From Verrucomicrobiota bacterium (lineage in GTDB: Bacteria > Verrucomicrobiota > Verrucomicrobiia > Limisphaerales > JAFMIX01), in contig JAPLTZ010000295.1 of the NCBI GenBank assembly GCA_026397895.1, positions 1 through 10,957 of the forward strand: a stretch of DNA of 10,957 bases, read 5' to 3'. The position numbers and the translations under genes are program-made. The notes under the pieces are model-generated. The model saw nothing but the letters and a program-made list of their open reading frames with translations. It was not told where the DNA came from and did no database searches. Below, piece after piece: positions 1 through 7,761 of the stretch; position 1 is the stretch's first letter; every line of letters starts with the position of its first letter.

Positions 1-10
1 ACCCGGACTT

Positions 11-74
11 CATCCGCAGATTGCACAGATTTTCGCAGAAATAAATCTGCGCTAATCAGCGAAATCTGCGGATA
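11..74. repeat. Palindromic intergenic repeat (REP/BIME-like)
   Basis: The arms ATCCGCAGATT (12-22) and AATCTGCGGAT (63-73) form a perfect 11-bp inverted repeat. A second perfect pair is nested inside: CGCAGA (34-39) and TCTGCG (46-51). A near-match, GATTTTCGC (28-36) against GCGAAATC (59-66), adds a further pairing option. The element is a mosaic of forward and reversed AATCTGCG-like words, lies in the gap next to the 3' end of the aminopeptidase gene (stop at 91-93), and could fold as a long hairpin or cruciform. It may act as a transcription terminator or mRNA 3' stabiliser for that gene, although no clean T-run follows. The pairing is visible; that it is a dispersed repeat is inferred from its form and place. 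Confidence 0.7.
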
Positions 75-90
75 AAACCAGCCGTCGGAA

Positions 91-1161
91 TCAAATCTTC
101 ACTTTGAACCGCTCGTTCTTTTTGAGCGAGAGCGCGAAGGCGACCATCAGTTCGGGAATCTTTTCCAAATCTTTCAGGCTCACCAATTCCACGGGCGAGT
201 GCATGTAGCGGTTCGGGAGGCTGATGAGCGCGCTGGGAATGCCGCCGCGCGTCCAGAAAATCACGTCCGTGTCCGTGCCGCTCGATGAGGAGATGGCTTC
301 ATGCTGGAGCGGGATTTTCTTCTTCGCGGCAACTTCCTCCAGCCGCTTGACGACTTCGGGATGGTTGCACACGCCGTGCGTGAGCGCCGGGCCGCCGCCG
401 ATCTTGATGTCGCCGTGCTGCGCCTTGCTGACGGTCGGGTAATCTGTGGCGTGGGTCACGTCCACGACGAGCGCGGCGTCGGGCTTGAGCGAGTAGGCAA
501 TCTGCCGCGCGCCGAACAGACCGACTTCCTCCTGCACGTTGGAGACGGCGCAGATTTCGGCGTTGAGTTTCTTCGCCGAGTCGGCGAGCAGCCGCAGCGC
601 CTCGGCCACGGCGAAGGTGCCGATGCGGTTGTCGAAGGCGCGGGCGATGGCGAGGTCGTCGCGGAGGATTTCAAATTCGTCCACGAGCGTGATGGGGTCG
701 CCGACGCGGACGATTTTCTCGGCGGCTTTGCGGCTGCTCACGCCGATGTCGAGGAAGAGGTCGTGGATTTTGGGCGGCTTGGGGTCGCCTTCCTGCTTGC
801 TCAAATGCGGGGCGACATTGCCGACGACGGCGCGAACGGGGCCGTTGCGGGTGTGGATGGTGACGCGCTGGGCCTTGGTGATGGCGGCGTCAATGCCGCC
901 CATGCGGCGGACGGAGATGAAGCCTTCGGCGTCAATGTAGTTCACCGCCATCGCGATTTCGTCGGCGTGGGCGGCGAGCATGAGGCGCGGGCCGCCGCCT
1001 TTGTTCAAAACGGCGACGCAGTTGCCGTAGGCGTCGGAGAAGGGTTCGTGGGGGAACTGTTTGGCGTAGTCGAGCCCGACGCGCTGGCCGCGCGCCTCGT
1101 GGCCGGTGGGGCTGGGGGTGTTGACCAGTTTTTCGAGGAAGGCGAGGGAGGTTTTTTGCAT
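91..1161 (-). CDS. M42 family metallopeptidase (glutamyl aminopeptidase/endoglucanase-like)
   Basis: This is a 356-residue cytoplasmic aminopeptidase of the M42 (PepA/TET, FrvX-like) family, which removes N-terminal residues from peptides with a two-metal site and usually forms large tetrahedral complexes. All expected metal and catalytic residues are present: H65 with D67 in AAHADEI, D177 in FDNRIG, the EE pair 211-212 in VQEEVGLFGA, D234 in VVDVTHATD, and H321 in YMHSPVE. Length is normal for the family and there is no signal peptide. I chose ATG 1161 because AGGGA at 1173-1169 lies 7 nt upstream; an in-frame ATG at 1167 would overlap the FKBP stop as ATGA but leaves only 1 nt to that Shine-Dalgarno. 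The reading frame stays open further upstream, but that part is an artefact over the FKBP gene. It follows the FKBP gene by 2 nt, so they are probably cotranscribed. The exact substrate preference cannot be read from sequence. Confidence 0.93.
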   Translation of the reverse strand: MQKTSLAFLEKLVNTPSPTGHEARGQRVGLDYAKQFPHEPFSDAYGNCVAVLNKGGGPRLMLAAHADEIAMAVNYIDAEGFISVRRMGGIDAAITKAQRVTIHTRNGPVRAVVGNVAPHLSKQEGDPKPPKIHDLFLDIGVSSRKAAEKIVRVGDPITLVDEFEILRDDLAIARAFDNRIGTFAVAEALRLLADSAKKLNAEICAVSNVQEEVGLFGARQIAYSLKPDAALVVDVTHATDYPTVSKAQHGDIKIGGGPALTHGVCNHPEVVKRLEEVAAKKKIPLQHEAISSSSGTDTDVIFWTRGGIPSALISLPNRYMHSPVELVSLKDLEKIPELMVAFALSLKKNERFKVKI

Positions 1162-1163
1162 GA

Positions 1164-2024
1164 TCATTTCCCTGCGGCTTTGTTGGTGAATTGCTGGACC
1201 TGGTCGGCCTTGATGGTTTCGATCTTCGCGCCGCGCTTCATCTCCTCGGCGCTGGGCACGCGGATGATGTCGCTGGTGATGGGCTGCGGGGTCGGCGCGG
1301 GCGGCGGCGCGGTGAAGGAGAGGAGTTCCACCTCGAAAATCAGGGTGGAATCGGGCGGGATGCCGGGCGTGCCGCGTTCGCCGTAGGCGAGGCTGGCGGG
1401 GATGACAAGCTGCCATTTTGCGCCGGGCGACATGAGTTGGAGGGCTTCGGTCCAGCCTTTGATGACGCCGCCGACGCGGAAGGTGGCGGGTTGGCCGCGT
1501 TTGTAGGAGCTGTCGAACTCGCTGCCGTCAATGAGCGTGCCGCGATAGTTCACGGTGACGGTGTCGTCGGCTTTGGGGCTGGCGCCTTTGCCGGCGGTGA
1601 GGATTTTGTATTGCAGGCCGCTGGGGAGAGTGGTGACGCCGGACTTGGCTTTGTTGTCGGCGAGGAACTTTTCGCCGTCCGCCTTGGCTTTCGCGCCGGC
1701 GGCCTTGCGTTTGTCCATGACGGTTTGCTGGAGCGCCTTCAAGGTTTCGCCGATTTCCTGTTCGGTGAGCTGGGGTTTGCCGCCGGCGAGAGCGTCGCGG
1801 AAGCCGTGGGCGAAGGCGTCAGGGTTGAGGAGGTCGGGATCGAGGCCTTGCCGATGCAGGTTGCTGCCGATGTTGACGCCGAGGGCGTAGCCGGCTTTTT
1901 CGGCGTCGCTCTTGAAGGCGGTCGGGGCGGCGGCGGGTTTGGTTTCCGGGGCTTTTTTGTCAGCGGCCACGGCGGTCGCGGCGAGCGCCACGGCGAGGGC
2001 GGGAATCAAAAGGTTGTGTTTCAT
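1164..2024 (-). CDS. Secreted FKBP-type peptidyl-prolyl cis-trans isomerase (Mip/FkpA-like)
   Basis: This 286-residue protein catalyses cis-trans isomerisation of X-Pro bonds in exported proteins and should be periplasmic. A typical signal peptide covers residues 1-21 (hydrophobic LIPALAVALAATAVAA, then a charged, proline-rich linker). Residues about 37-130 match the helical FKBP_N dimerisation domain of Mip, FkpA and FklB. Residues about 133-237 form the FKBP catalytic domain, with VNYRG (158-162), F170-D171, VIKGW (187-191), LAYG (212-215) and F230, all standard pocket positions. A proline-rich linker and about 40 further residues follow the FKBP fold, which E. coli FkpA lacks. I chose ATG 2024 over an in-frame TTG at 2054 because it places the signal peptide at the N-terminus; no strong Shine-Dalgarno is visible for either. 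It is the first gene of a probable two-gene unit with the M42 peptidase and is divergent from the Prc-like protease. Confidence 0.94.
   Translation of the reverse strand: MKHNLLIPALAVALAATAVAADKKAPETKPAAAPTAFKSDAEKAGYALGVNIGSNLHRQGLDPDLLNPDAFAHGFRDALAGGKPQLTEQEIGETLKALQQTVMDKRKAAGAKAKADGEKFLADNKAKSGVTTLPSGLQYKILTAGKGASPKADDTVTVNYRGTLIDGSEFDSSYKRGQPATFRVGGVIKGWTEALQLMSPGAKWQLVIPASLAYGERGTPGIPPDSTLIFEVELLSFTAPPPAPTPQPITSDIIRVPSAEEMKRGAKIETIKADQVQQFTNKAAGK
1169..1173 (-). promoter_or_regulatory. Ribosome binding site of the M42 peptidase gene
   Basis: AGGGA, reading on the minus strand, sits 7 nt before ATG 1161 and only 1 nt before ATG 1167. It therefore favours the second ATG as the true start. 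It lies inside the 3' end of the FKBP coding region. Confidence 0.6.
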
Positions 2025-2156
2025 GGTTCGGGATATTTCCGAAACCAGAGACAACTGGCAATGGAATAATGTTCAACCGCGCCAAATCTCCTTTCGCCGT
2101 GAACATTCGGTGCTAGAATGAGTCAAAGCTGTGCGTCACGAGGCGCAAACAACCGA

Positions 2157-4508
2157 ATGAAATTGAAATCATCGCTGAAAATTTTGCTGCTGCTGGGTCT
2201 GCCGCTCGCGCAGTTGCCGGCTTGGGGTGCGGACGCCACAGCCTTGCCCGAATCGCTGCGGCGCGGGGACGACAAGACCCTGCTGACGCGCGAAGGCATC
2301 AAGTCCAACGCCATTGTGCCGTTGGTGCCGGGGCCGGACGATGCGCCCATCGCGCGGCTCACGGCGCGGGTGTTGCAACAGTTTCAGTATCGCCGGCAGG
2401 TGTTCAACGACACGGTTTCCAGCAATTTCCTGGCGCGCTTCATGAGCGACCTCGACCCGCTGCACATCCATTTTCTGCAGGGCGACGCGGATGATTTTTC
2501 AAATTCCTACCGGACCAATCTGGATGACCTGACGCTGCGCTACGGCGACACGACGCCGGCGTATGAGGTTTTCAACCGGTTTCTGGGACGGCTGACGCAG
2601 CGCACCGCCTACGCCGAAAATCTGCTGAAGACCGAAAAGTTCCAGTTCACGGCGGACGAGCGCGTGACCGTCAACCGCCACACGCTGCCATATCCGAAAG
2701 ACGTGGCGGAAGCCCGGAAAATCTGGCGCGAACGCGTGCGCTTCGAGTATTTGCAGGAACTGCTGAACGCGGCCAATCCCATCAAGACCACCAACGCCCC
2801 CGCCGCCAAGCCCAAAACCCCGGAGCAAGTCCATGACGACATCGTCAAGACGCTCACCAAGCGCTACGACCGCATCCTGAAACTGTTCAAGGAGTGGGAT
2901 GCGGACGATGTCCTGCAGCTTTACCTGACCACGCTGGCGCACGTTTACGATCCGCACTCGGACTATTTCGGCAAGGCGCAGTTCGAGGAATTCTCCATGG
3001 GCATGAACCTCGCGCTCTTCGGCATCGGCGCGCTCCTGCAATCCGACGAGGACGGCTATTGCAAAATCAAGGAGCTCAAGCCCGGCCCCGCCCTCAAGTG
3101 CGGCAAGATCAAGCCCAACGACCGCATCGTGGCCGTCGCCCAAGGCACCAACGAACCGGTGGACGTGGTGGACATGCCGTTGAACAAGGTCGTGCAGCTC
3201 ATCCGCGGGCCGAAAAACTCGGAAGTGCGCCTCACCATCATCCCCGCCGAGGCCACCGACCTCGCCATCCGCAAAGTCGTCGCGCTCGTCCGCGAGGAAA
3301 TCAAACTCGAAGACTCCGCCGCCAAGGCCAAGCTCATCGAGTTGCCCGGCGGCAAGGGCGGCAAGCTGCGGCTCGGCGTCATTGACCTGCCCTCTTTCTA
3401 CGCCCCGATGGACATCAACCAGAAAGAAAAAACCACCGCCCGCAGCACCACTGCCGACGTGACCAAGCTGCTCGTGAAGCTCGCCGAGGAAAAAGCCGAC
3501 GGCATCATCCTCGACCTGCGGCGCAACGGCGGCGGCTCGCTCGAGGAAGCCATCAAACTCACCGGCCTCTTCATCAAGCGCGGCCCCGTCGTCCAGGTGC
3601 GCGACCCCAACGGCGAAATCATCGTCAAGGCCGACGAGGACCCGGCGGAACTTTACGACGGCCCGCTCATCGTGCTGACCAGCCGGTTCAGCGCGAGCGC
3701 CTCGGAGATCGTGGCCGGCGCGTTGCAGGATTACGGCCGCGCCCTCATCGTCGGCGACACCACCACGCACGGCAAGGGCACGGTGCAGACGCTCACGCCG
3801 CTCGCGCCGTTCTTGCGCGGCAACCTCTGGACCTCCAACGACCCCGGCACGCTGAAGATCACTATCAGCAAATTCTACCGGCCCAGCGGCTCGTCCACGC
3901 AGTTGAAGGGCGTCGCCTCCGACATCGTGCTGCCGTCCATTGACAACGTCGCCGACATCGGCGAGGGCGCGTCGGAAAATCCCCTGCCGTGGGACACCAT
4001 CACCAGCAGCGATTACGACCACATGAACCGCATCGCGCCGCTCCTCGGGGAACTGCGCAAGCGTTCCGCCCGGCGCGTGGCGCAGGCCAGGGATTTCGAT
4101 TACGTCCGCGAGGACGTGACGCTTTACCAGAAGGCGCAGGCCGACAAGACCGTTTCCCTCAACGAAGCGCAACGCCTCAAGGAAACCCAGGAAGACACGG
4201 CCCGCAAAAAGGCGCGCGACGCCGAAATCGCCGCCCGCAAGGACGCCGCCCGCAAGGTCTATGAAATCAGCCTCAAGCAGGCGGAAATCCCCGGCCTGCC
4301 GCCGCCCGTCACCAAGACCAACACCGTGGCCGCGAACTCTGCCACCGTTCTGATCGGAACCAATACCCTCACGACCCTGGCTGCTGTCGAAGCGTCCGAG
4401 GATGAAAAAGCGCCTACCGTGGACGTGAACCTTGAGGAAGCCGAGCATATCTTGGTGGATTATCTGGGGCTGCTGCCCGCCACGTCGCTGGCGGCGGTGA
4501 AGCGGTAG
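2157..4508 (+). CDS. prc: Carboxy-terminal processing (tail-specific) protease, S41A/Prc family
   Basis: This 783-residue exported serine protease belongs to the Prc/Tsp family, which degrades or trims periplasmic proteins from nonpolar C-termini and, in several bacteria, controls murein hydrolases. The signal peptide spans residues 1-24 (charged MKLKSSLK, Leu-rich core, cleavage near AWG/AD). Residues about 60-260 form the Prc N-terminal helical region with the hallmark DLDPLHIHFL (98-107). A PDZ domain covers about 280-365, entered by FGIGALLQ. The S41 protease domain runs about 400-595, with LDLRRNGGGS (452-461), catalytic Ser514 in FSASASEI and catalytic Lys540 in HGKGTVQ. The Ser-Lys spacing is 26, against 25 in E. 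coli Prc, because of one extra residue before HGK. A Lys/Arg/Glu-rich helical tail (about 630-710) resembles the Prc C-terminal domain and ends in a Thr/Ala linker. I chose ATG 2157 over in-frame ATG 2118 because it begins a normal signal peptide; neither has a well-placed Shine-Dalgarno. Confidence 0.95.
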   Translation: MKLKSSLKILLLLGLPLAQLPAWGADATALPESLRRGDDKTLLTREGIKSNAIVPLVPGPDDAPIARLTARVLQQFQYRRQVFNDTVSSNFLARFMSDLDPLHIHFLQGDADDFSNSYRTNLDDLTLRYGDTTPAYEVFNRFLGRLTQRTAYAENLLKTEKFQFTADERVTVNRHTLPYPKDVAEARKIWRERVRFEYLQELLNAANPIKTTNAPAAKPKTPEQVHDDIVKTLTKRYDRILKLFKEWDADDVLQLYLTTLAHVYDPHSDYFGKAQFEEFSMGMNLALFGIGALLQSDEDGYCKIKELKPGPALKCGKIKPNDRIVAVAQGTNEPVDVVDMPLNKVVQLIRGPKNSEVRLTIIPAEATDLAIRKVVALVREEIKLEDSAAKAKLIELPGGKGGKLRLGVIDLPSFYAPMDINQKEKTTARSTTADVTKLLVKLAEEKADGIILDLRRNGGGSLEEAIKLTGLFIKRGPVVQVRDPNGEIIVKADEDPAELYDGPLIVLTSRFSASASEIVAGALQDYGRALIVGDTTTHGKGTVQTLTPLAPFLRGNLWTSNDPGTLKITISKFYRPSGSSTQLKGVASDIVLPSIDNVADIGEGASENPLPWDTITSSDYDHMNRIAPLLGELRKRSARRVAQARDFDYVREDVTLYQKAQADKTVSLNEAQRLKETQEDTARKKARDAEIAARKDAARKVYEISLKQAEIPGLPPPVTKTNTVAANSATVLIGTNTLTTLAAVEASEDEKAPTVDVNLEEAEHILVDYLGLLPATSLAAVKR

Positions 4509-4586
4509 TCCCCGGCTTGCCCGGCAAAAGATTTCCGAAACCAGCCGGCCTCCACCGGCGTCCTATCCGGTCGGGACACCGCATTT

Positions 4587-5087
4587 ATGACCACGACCAA
4601 AAAAATCTGGATCGCCCTCGGGGTGATTCTCGTCGCCGGACTTTACCTTTACGTTTACGGCGACTGGTTCAAGCCGGCGACGGTGCAGATTTTCCACCGG
4701 AACGCGACAGGCCGGCCCGCGCGGCACTCGCGCGGCCGGGGCAAGCCGATTGAATTCACGCCGGGTCCGCTGACCGTGGCCTTTGGCTTTGACCAGAAGC
4801 TGCAGTTGACTGACCTGAAAGTCGTGCCGGTAGCGGCGCTGGCGACCAACGAGAACGCGCTGGCCGTCTGGCATCTGGTTTCGGTGTCCAATTCGGTGCC
4901 CGTCAAAGGGTTTTTGTATGGGGACAACCTCCGCGGCATGGTGCCGGCGGTGAAGGGAACCTACGCGCAGCCGCTCGAAACGAACGTGGCCTACCGGCTG
5001 TTCATCAAGGCGGGTTCGGTGAAAGCCCAGCATGATTTCACTTTGGGCAAGGGCGAAACCGAAGAAGCCGAACCGCCGGCGAAGTAA
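4587..5087 (+). CDS. Hypothetical membrane-anchored protein
   Basis: I do not recognise the family of this 166-residue protein. Residues 6-24 (IWIALGVILVAGLYLYVYG) form one transmembrane segment or uncleaved signal anchor after a short Lys-containing N-terminus, so the rest should face the periplasm. Residues about 55-155 look like a beta-rich domain, with alternating hydrophobic strands such as LTVAFGF, AVWHLVSVSN and AYRLFIKAGS. The tail is acidic (GETEEAEPP). It begins 78 nt after the protease gene on the same strand, so cotranscription is possible, and a weak GGGA (4573-4576) lies 10 nt before the ATG. A role as an accessory to the upstream protease would be guesswork. Confidence 0.75.
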   Translation: MTTTKKIWIALGVILVAGLYLYVYGDWFKPATVQIFHRNATGRPARHSRGRGKPIEFTPGPLTVAFGFDQKLQLTDLKVVPVAALATNENALAVWHLVSVSNSVPVKGFLYGDNLRGMVPAVKGTYAQPLETNVAYRLFIKAGSVKAQHDFTLGKGETEEAEPPAK

Positions 5088-5102
5088 CCGCTTCACTCCG
5101 GC
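5075..5102. terminator. Possible bidirectional hairpin between convergent genes
   Basis: GCCGG (5075-5079) pairs with CCGGC (5098-5102), and inside it GAAG (5081-5084) pairs with CTTC (5091-5094), leaving the loop TAACCG and a small asymmetric bulge. It covers the stop codon of the plus-strand gene and touches the stop of the minus-strand pseudopilin, exactly where convergent genes would share a terminator. No T-run follows on either side, so intrinsic termination is doubtful. Confidence 0.35.
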
Positions 5103-5809
5103 TACGGTGCGGTGCGGACGTCAGGCATGACCGCCCACATGTTGATGGGGTGCAGGGCGCGTTCAAACTTCAGGAATCTGGCGCTGCCGTCGGCAAAGGC
5201 ATAATTCGAACCGCCGCCGCCGTTGTCCCCCAGGCCGCCACGTTTTTTCGTGACGGTGGAATGTTTGCTTTGGTCAAGCTGTTCAATGTAGTCGTTGTCG
5301 GAAAGATCCATGTAGTAATGGCGGGAGGTATAATCTTTCTCGCCGAAGACAATGGTATCGGTCGGCTGGCTGATGATGGTTTCGGGCATCGGTAGAAAAC
5401 GATTGCCCCCCTGGTTCTCGTCGTAATAGTCGTTCCAGCCATTGATCATGTAACTGCGCGGGGAAGCGTCGGAAACATTGGGGGCATTGGTGTCGGTCAG
5501 GGGGCCGAAGCTGTCAATTCCGGCATCGCTCGCGCAGCGAATGATCTTCAAATCCTTGTAGGTGTCCCGCAACGAACTGGGCCAGCGATTGGTCGAGGAA
5601 TGCGGCATGTAGCGGCTTTCGTTTTCATCCAGATACATCACCAACGAAAGGCCGAGCTGGCGGAGGTTGTTCACGCAGGCGATGCGCTTGGCGCTTTCCT
5701 TGGCGCGGGCCAGCGCAGGTAGCAGCAGCCCCGCCAGTATCGCGATGATGGCGATGACCACGAGCAGCTCGATGAGCGTGAAGGCGTTTTTGCGATTGAC
5801 CGTTTGCAT
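5102..5809 (-). CDS. Pseudopilin-like protein with prepilin N-terminal methylation motif
   Basis: This 235-residue protein has a type IV prepilin/type II secretion signal: a short basic leader MQTVNRKNA, then FTLIELLVVIAIIAILAGLLLPAL, which serves as transmembrane segment and pilin N-terminal helix. Prepilin peptidase would cut between A9 and F10; the mature fifth residue is E14, as expected, while Ala instead of Gly at -1 is a tolerated variant. The rest resembles the large pseudopilin families of Verrucomicrobiota and Planctomycetes, with CVNNLRQLGL (45-54) and NYAFADGSARFLKF (202-215) near the C-terminus. That last segment corresponds to the H-X9-DG processing-associated motif, but the His position is Gly here. 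ATG 5809 is the only sensible start; a GGAG sits just 1 nt before it, too close to be ideal. It lies downstream of the coiled-coil gene on the same strand. Such genes occur in many scattered copies, and their pilus or secretion partners are not in this window. Confidence 0.88.
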   Translation of the reverse strand: MQTVNRKNAFTLIELLVVIAIIAILAGLLLPALARAKESAKRIACVNNLRQLGLSLVMYLDENESRYMPHSSTNRWPSSLRDTYKDLKIIRCASDAGIDSFGPLTDTNAPNVSDASPRSYMINGWNDYYDENQGGNRFLPMPETIISQPTDTIVFGEKDYTSRHYYMDLSDNDYIEQLDQSKHSTVTKKRGGLGDNGGGGSNYAFADGSARFLKFERALHPINMWAVMPDVRTAP

Positions 5810-5911
5810 GCTCCAAACCAGACGCGCCAGCGGGCAGTTGAGTTACAAACCGGCGTCTTTTTTTTCCGACCACGCAGCCAAGCACCGGGCGTCGGGTGAA
5901 AGCTGTCAGCC

Positions 5912-5940
5912 AAACCGCCCGCGTTGCCCCGAAGCGGTTT
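5912..5940 (-). terminator. Inverted repeat at the end of the coiled-coil gene
   Basis: AAACCGC (5912-5918) and GCGGTTT (5934-5940) form a perfect 7-bp inverted repeat with a 15-nt loop. The second arm overlaps the stop codon (TAA at 5941-5939, minus strand). It could end transcription or protect the 3' end, but only three T residues close the stem and no U-tract follows. Confidence 0.3.
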
Positions 5941-6712
5941 ATTTCACCTTGCTGCGGTCCAGCGGCGGAATGACTTCCACGGAGCCGTCGGTCTTAATTT
6001 CAACGTTGAGGTCGTAGTTGCGCGGTTTGGGCGGCGGGGTGACGAGGCCGCGTAATTGTTGCTGGCCGCCCTTGAGTTCGGAGCTGGCGGGCAGGCCTTC
6101 GGCGGCGCGGTCCAGCCGGCGGGCGATGTTGATTTCTGTGCGGATTTTGCCGATCTGCGCCTTGAGCGCGGTGATGTCGTTGAACTTGCGTTCCAGCTCG
6201 GCTTTCTCGGCGAGGAGTTTCGTGAGTTCCTTGGTGAGGGCGGCCTTGTCGCCTTCGGCGGCGACGAGCTTGGCGCTGATGTCGGCGATGCGGGCGTTGA
6301 GGTCGGAGATGGTGGTGTTGAGGTTGGTGGCCTCGGTTTCCAGCGCCTTGTTGTGGCTCTCCAGTTTGGCGATGGCTTCTTCGCGCTTGGTGATTTCATC
6401 CTGCGCGGATTTGAGAGAGGTCTTGGTGTCAGCCAGCGTGGCCTCGATCTGGGCGAGATTGTTGGAGAGCGCGAGGATGTCGGTCTTGCGCTGGGTGAGG
6501 TCGGTTTCCAGGTTGGTGATGACGAGCTTGTGCTGCTCCAGGTCGGCGGTGGTCTGCTGCCACTGGTTGGAGAAGGTGGTGATTTGCACCTGATCCTGCT
6601 CGATCTGCTGCGCGGCCTGGTTACCGCGATAAACCATGAGAATGACGAGGGCGATGGCGACCACGCCGAGGGCGATGGCAAGGTTGCGGAAGGTGTTGGA
6701 TTTTTCGTTCAT
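5939..6712 (-). CDS. Membrane-anchored coiled-coil protein of unknown function
   Basis: This 257-residue protein starts with a short polar segment, then one transmembrane helix at about residues 11-28 (LAIALGVVAIALVILMVY). A long alpha-helical stretch at about 30-200 follows, rich in Glu, Lys, Gln, Leu and Ala with heptad-like spacing, for example in DEITKREEAIAKLESHNKAL, and should form a parallel coiled coil outside the membrane. A proline-rich hinge (TPPPKP, 225-230) leads to a short C-terminal segment with YDLNVEIKTDGSVEVIPP. ATG 6712 was preferred over longer in-frame starts up to 6829 because it puts the membrane helix near the N-terminus and keeps the intergenic region free; no Shine-Dalgarno is clear. 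The architecture suits an envelope spacer, scaffold or tether, but I recognise no named family. The pseudopilin follows downstream after 129 nt. Confidence 0.82.
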   Translation of the reverse strand: MNEKSNTFRNLAIALGVVAIALVILMVYRGNQAAQQIEQDQVQITTFSNQWQQTTADLEQHKLVITNLETDLTQRKTDILALSNNLAQIEATLADTKTSLKSAQDEITKREEAIAKLESHNKALETEATNLNTTISDLNARIADISAKLVAAEGDKAALTKELTKLLAEKAELERKFNDITALKAQIGKIRTEINIARRLDRAAEGLPASSELKGGQQQLRGLVTPPPKPRNYDLNVEIKTDGSVEVIPPLDRSKVK

Positions 6713-6820
6713 AACGGAAACACGATTACGCCAAATTCCGATTTTGACAAGCATCATTCCGTTTTTTTGGGGAATATCGGCGGATTTATTTCTGAACGTC
6801 CGGCCGGGATTTGGTTTCTG

Positions 6821-6848
6821 AAAAAACACGGCTTGTTTTCACGCCGTG
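6821..6848 (-). terminator. Terminator-like hairpin with U-tract, reading leftwards
   Basis: CACGGC (6827-6832) and GCCGTG (6843-6848) form a perfect 6-bp GC-rich stem with a 10-nt loop, flanked at 6821-6826 by six A residues. Read on the minus strand this is a stem followed directly by TTTTTT, the form of an intrinsic terminator. It lies between divergent genes, about 110 nt upstream of the coiled-coil gene, so there is no upstream minus-strand gene for it to end. It may stop antisense transcription, act as a leader attenuator, or be chance. Confidence 0.4.
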
Positions 6849-6876
6849 AACGGCTAACTTTTCGCAGTTTTTCATC

Positions 6877-7644
<768 letters not shown>

Positions 7645-7723
7645 CCCGCCTTCCGCGCCGGCGGCAAAGGTGCAACGGAGTTTTCCACCTCGACATTCGC
7701 CCTGCAAAACCGGATATTCTGGG

Positions 7724-7748
7724 CCGGCTGTAGCGGAACACCAGCCGG
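7724..7748 (+). promoter_or_regulatory. Hairpin in the leader of the LuxE-like gene
   Basis: CCGGCTG (7724-7730) and CAGCCGG (7742-7748) are a perfect 7-bp inverted repeat with an 11-nt loop, 13 nt before ATG 7762. The only Shine-Dalgarno candidate, GGGA (7747-7750), begins within the right arm, so folding could limit ribosome access to the first gene of the coupled run. It might equally be a weak terminator for the glycosyltransferase gene, though no T-run follows. Confidence 0.35.
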
Positions 7749-7761
7749 GAACAAAACCGCG

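Noticed and set aside
1162..1416. N-terminal extension of the M42 peptidase to 441 residues
   Set aside because: The added residues are Arg/His/Pro-rich antisense-like sequence overlapping the FKBP gene; the proper start with a Shine-Dalgarno is at 1161.
301..2069. Long plus-strand open frames (301-1386 and 1191-2069) opposite the M42 and FKBP genes
   Set aside because: They are Gly/Ala/Val/Asp-rich antisense shadows; the minus strand has complete, motif-bearing proteins.
2025..2117. Sigma70-like promoter on the minus strand for the FKBP gene (TTGCCA with a later AT-rich box)
   Set aside because: The -35-like box is good, but the best -10 at 17-18 bp spacing matches only three of six positions and would put the transcript start almost at the ATG.
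2499..4448. A 649-codon open frame on the minus strand opposite the Prc-like protease gene
   Set aside because: Its product is an irregular Gly/Val/Arg-rich sequence without domain logic, while the opposite strand encodes a full Prc protein with all motifs. It is a GC-rich antisense shadow.
4544..4559. Small GCCGG/CCGGC hairpin after the protease gene as terminator
   Set aside because: A 5-bp stem of CCGG words is common by chance at this GC content, and no T-run follows.
6833..6860. Plus-strand promoter TTGTTT/TAACTT before the glycosyltransferase gene
   Set aside because: Each box matches the consensus at only three of six positions, so it is not better than chance.
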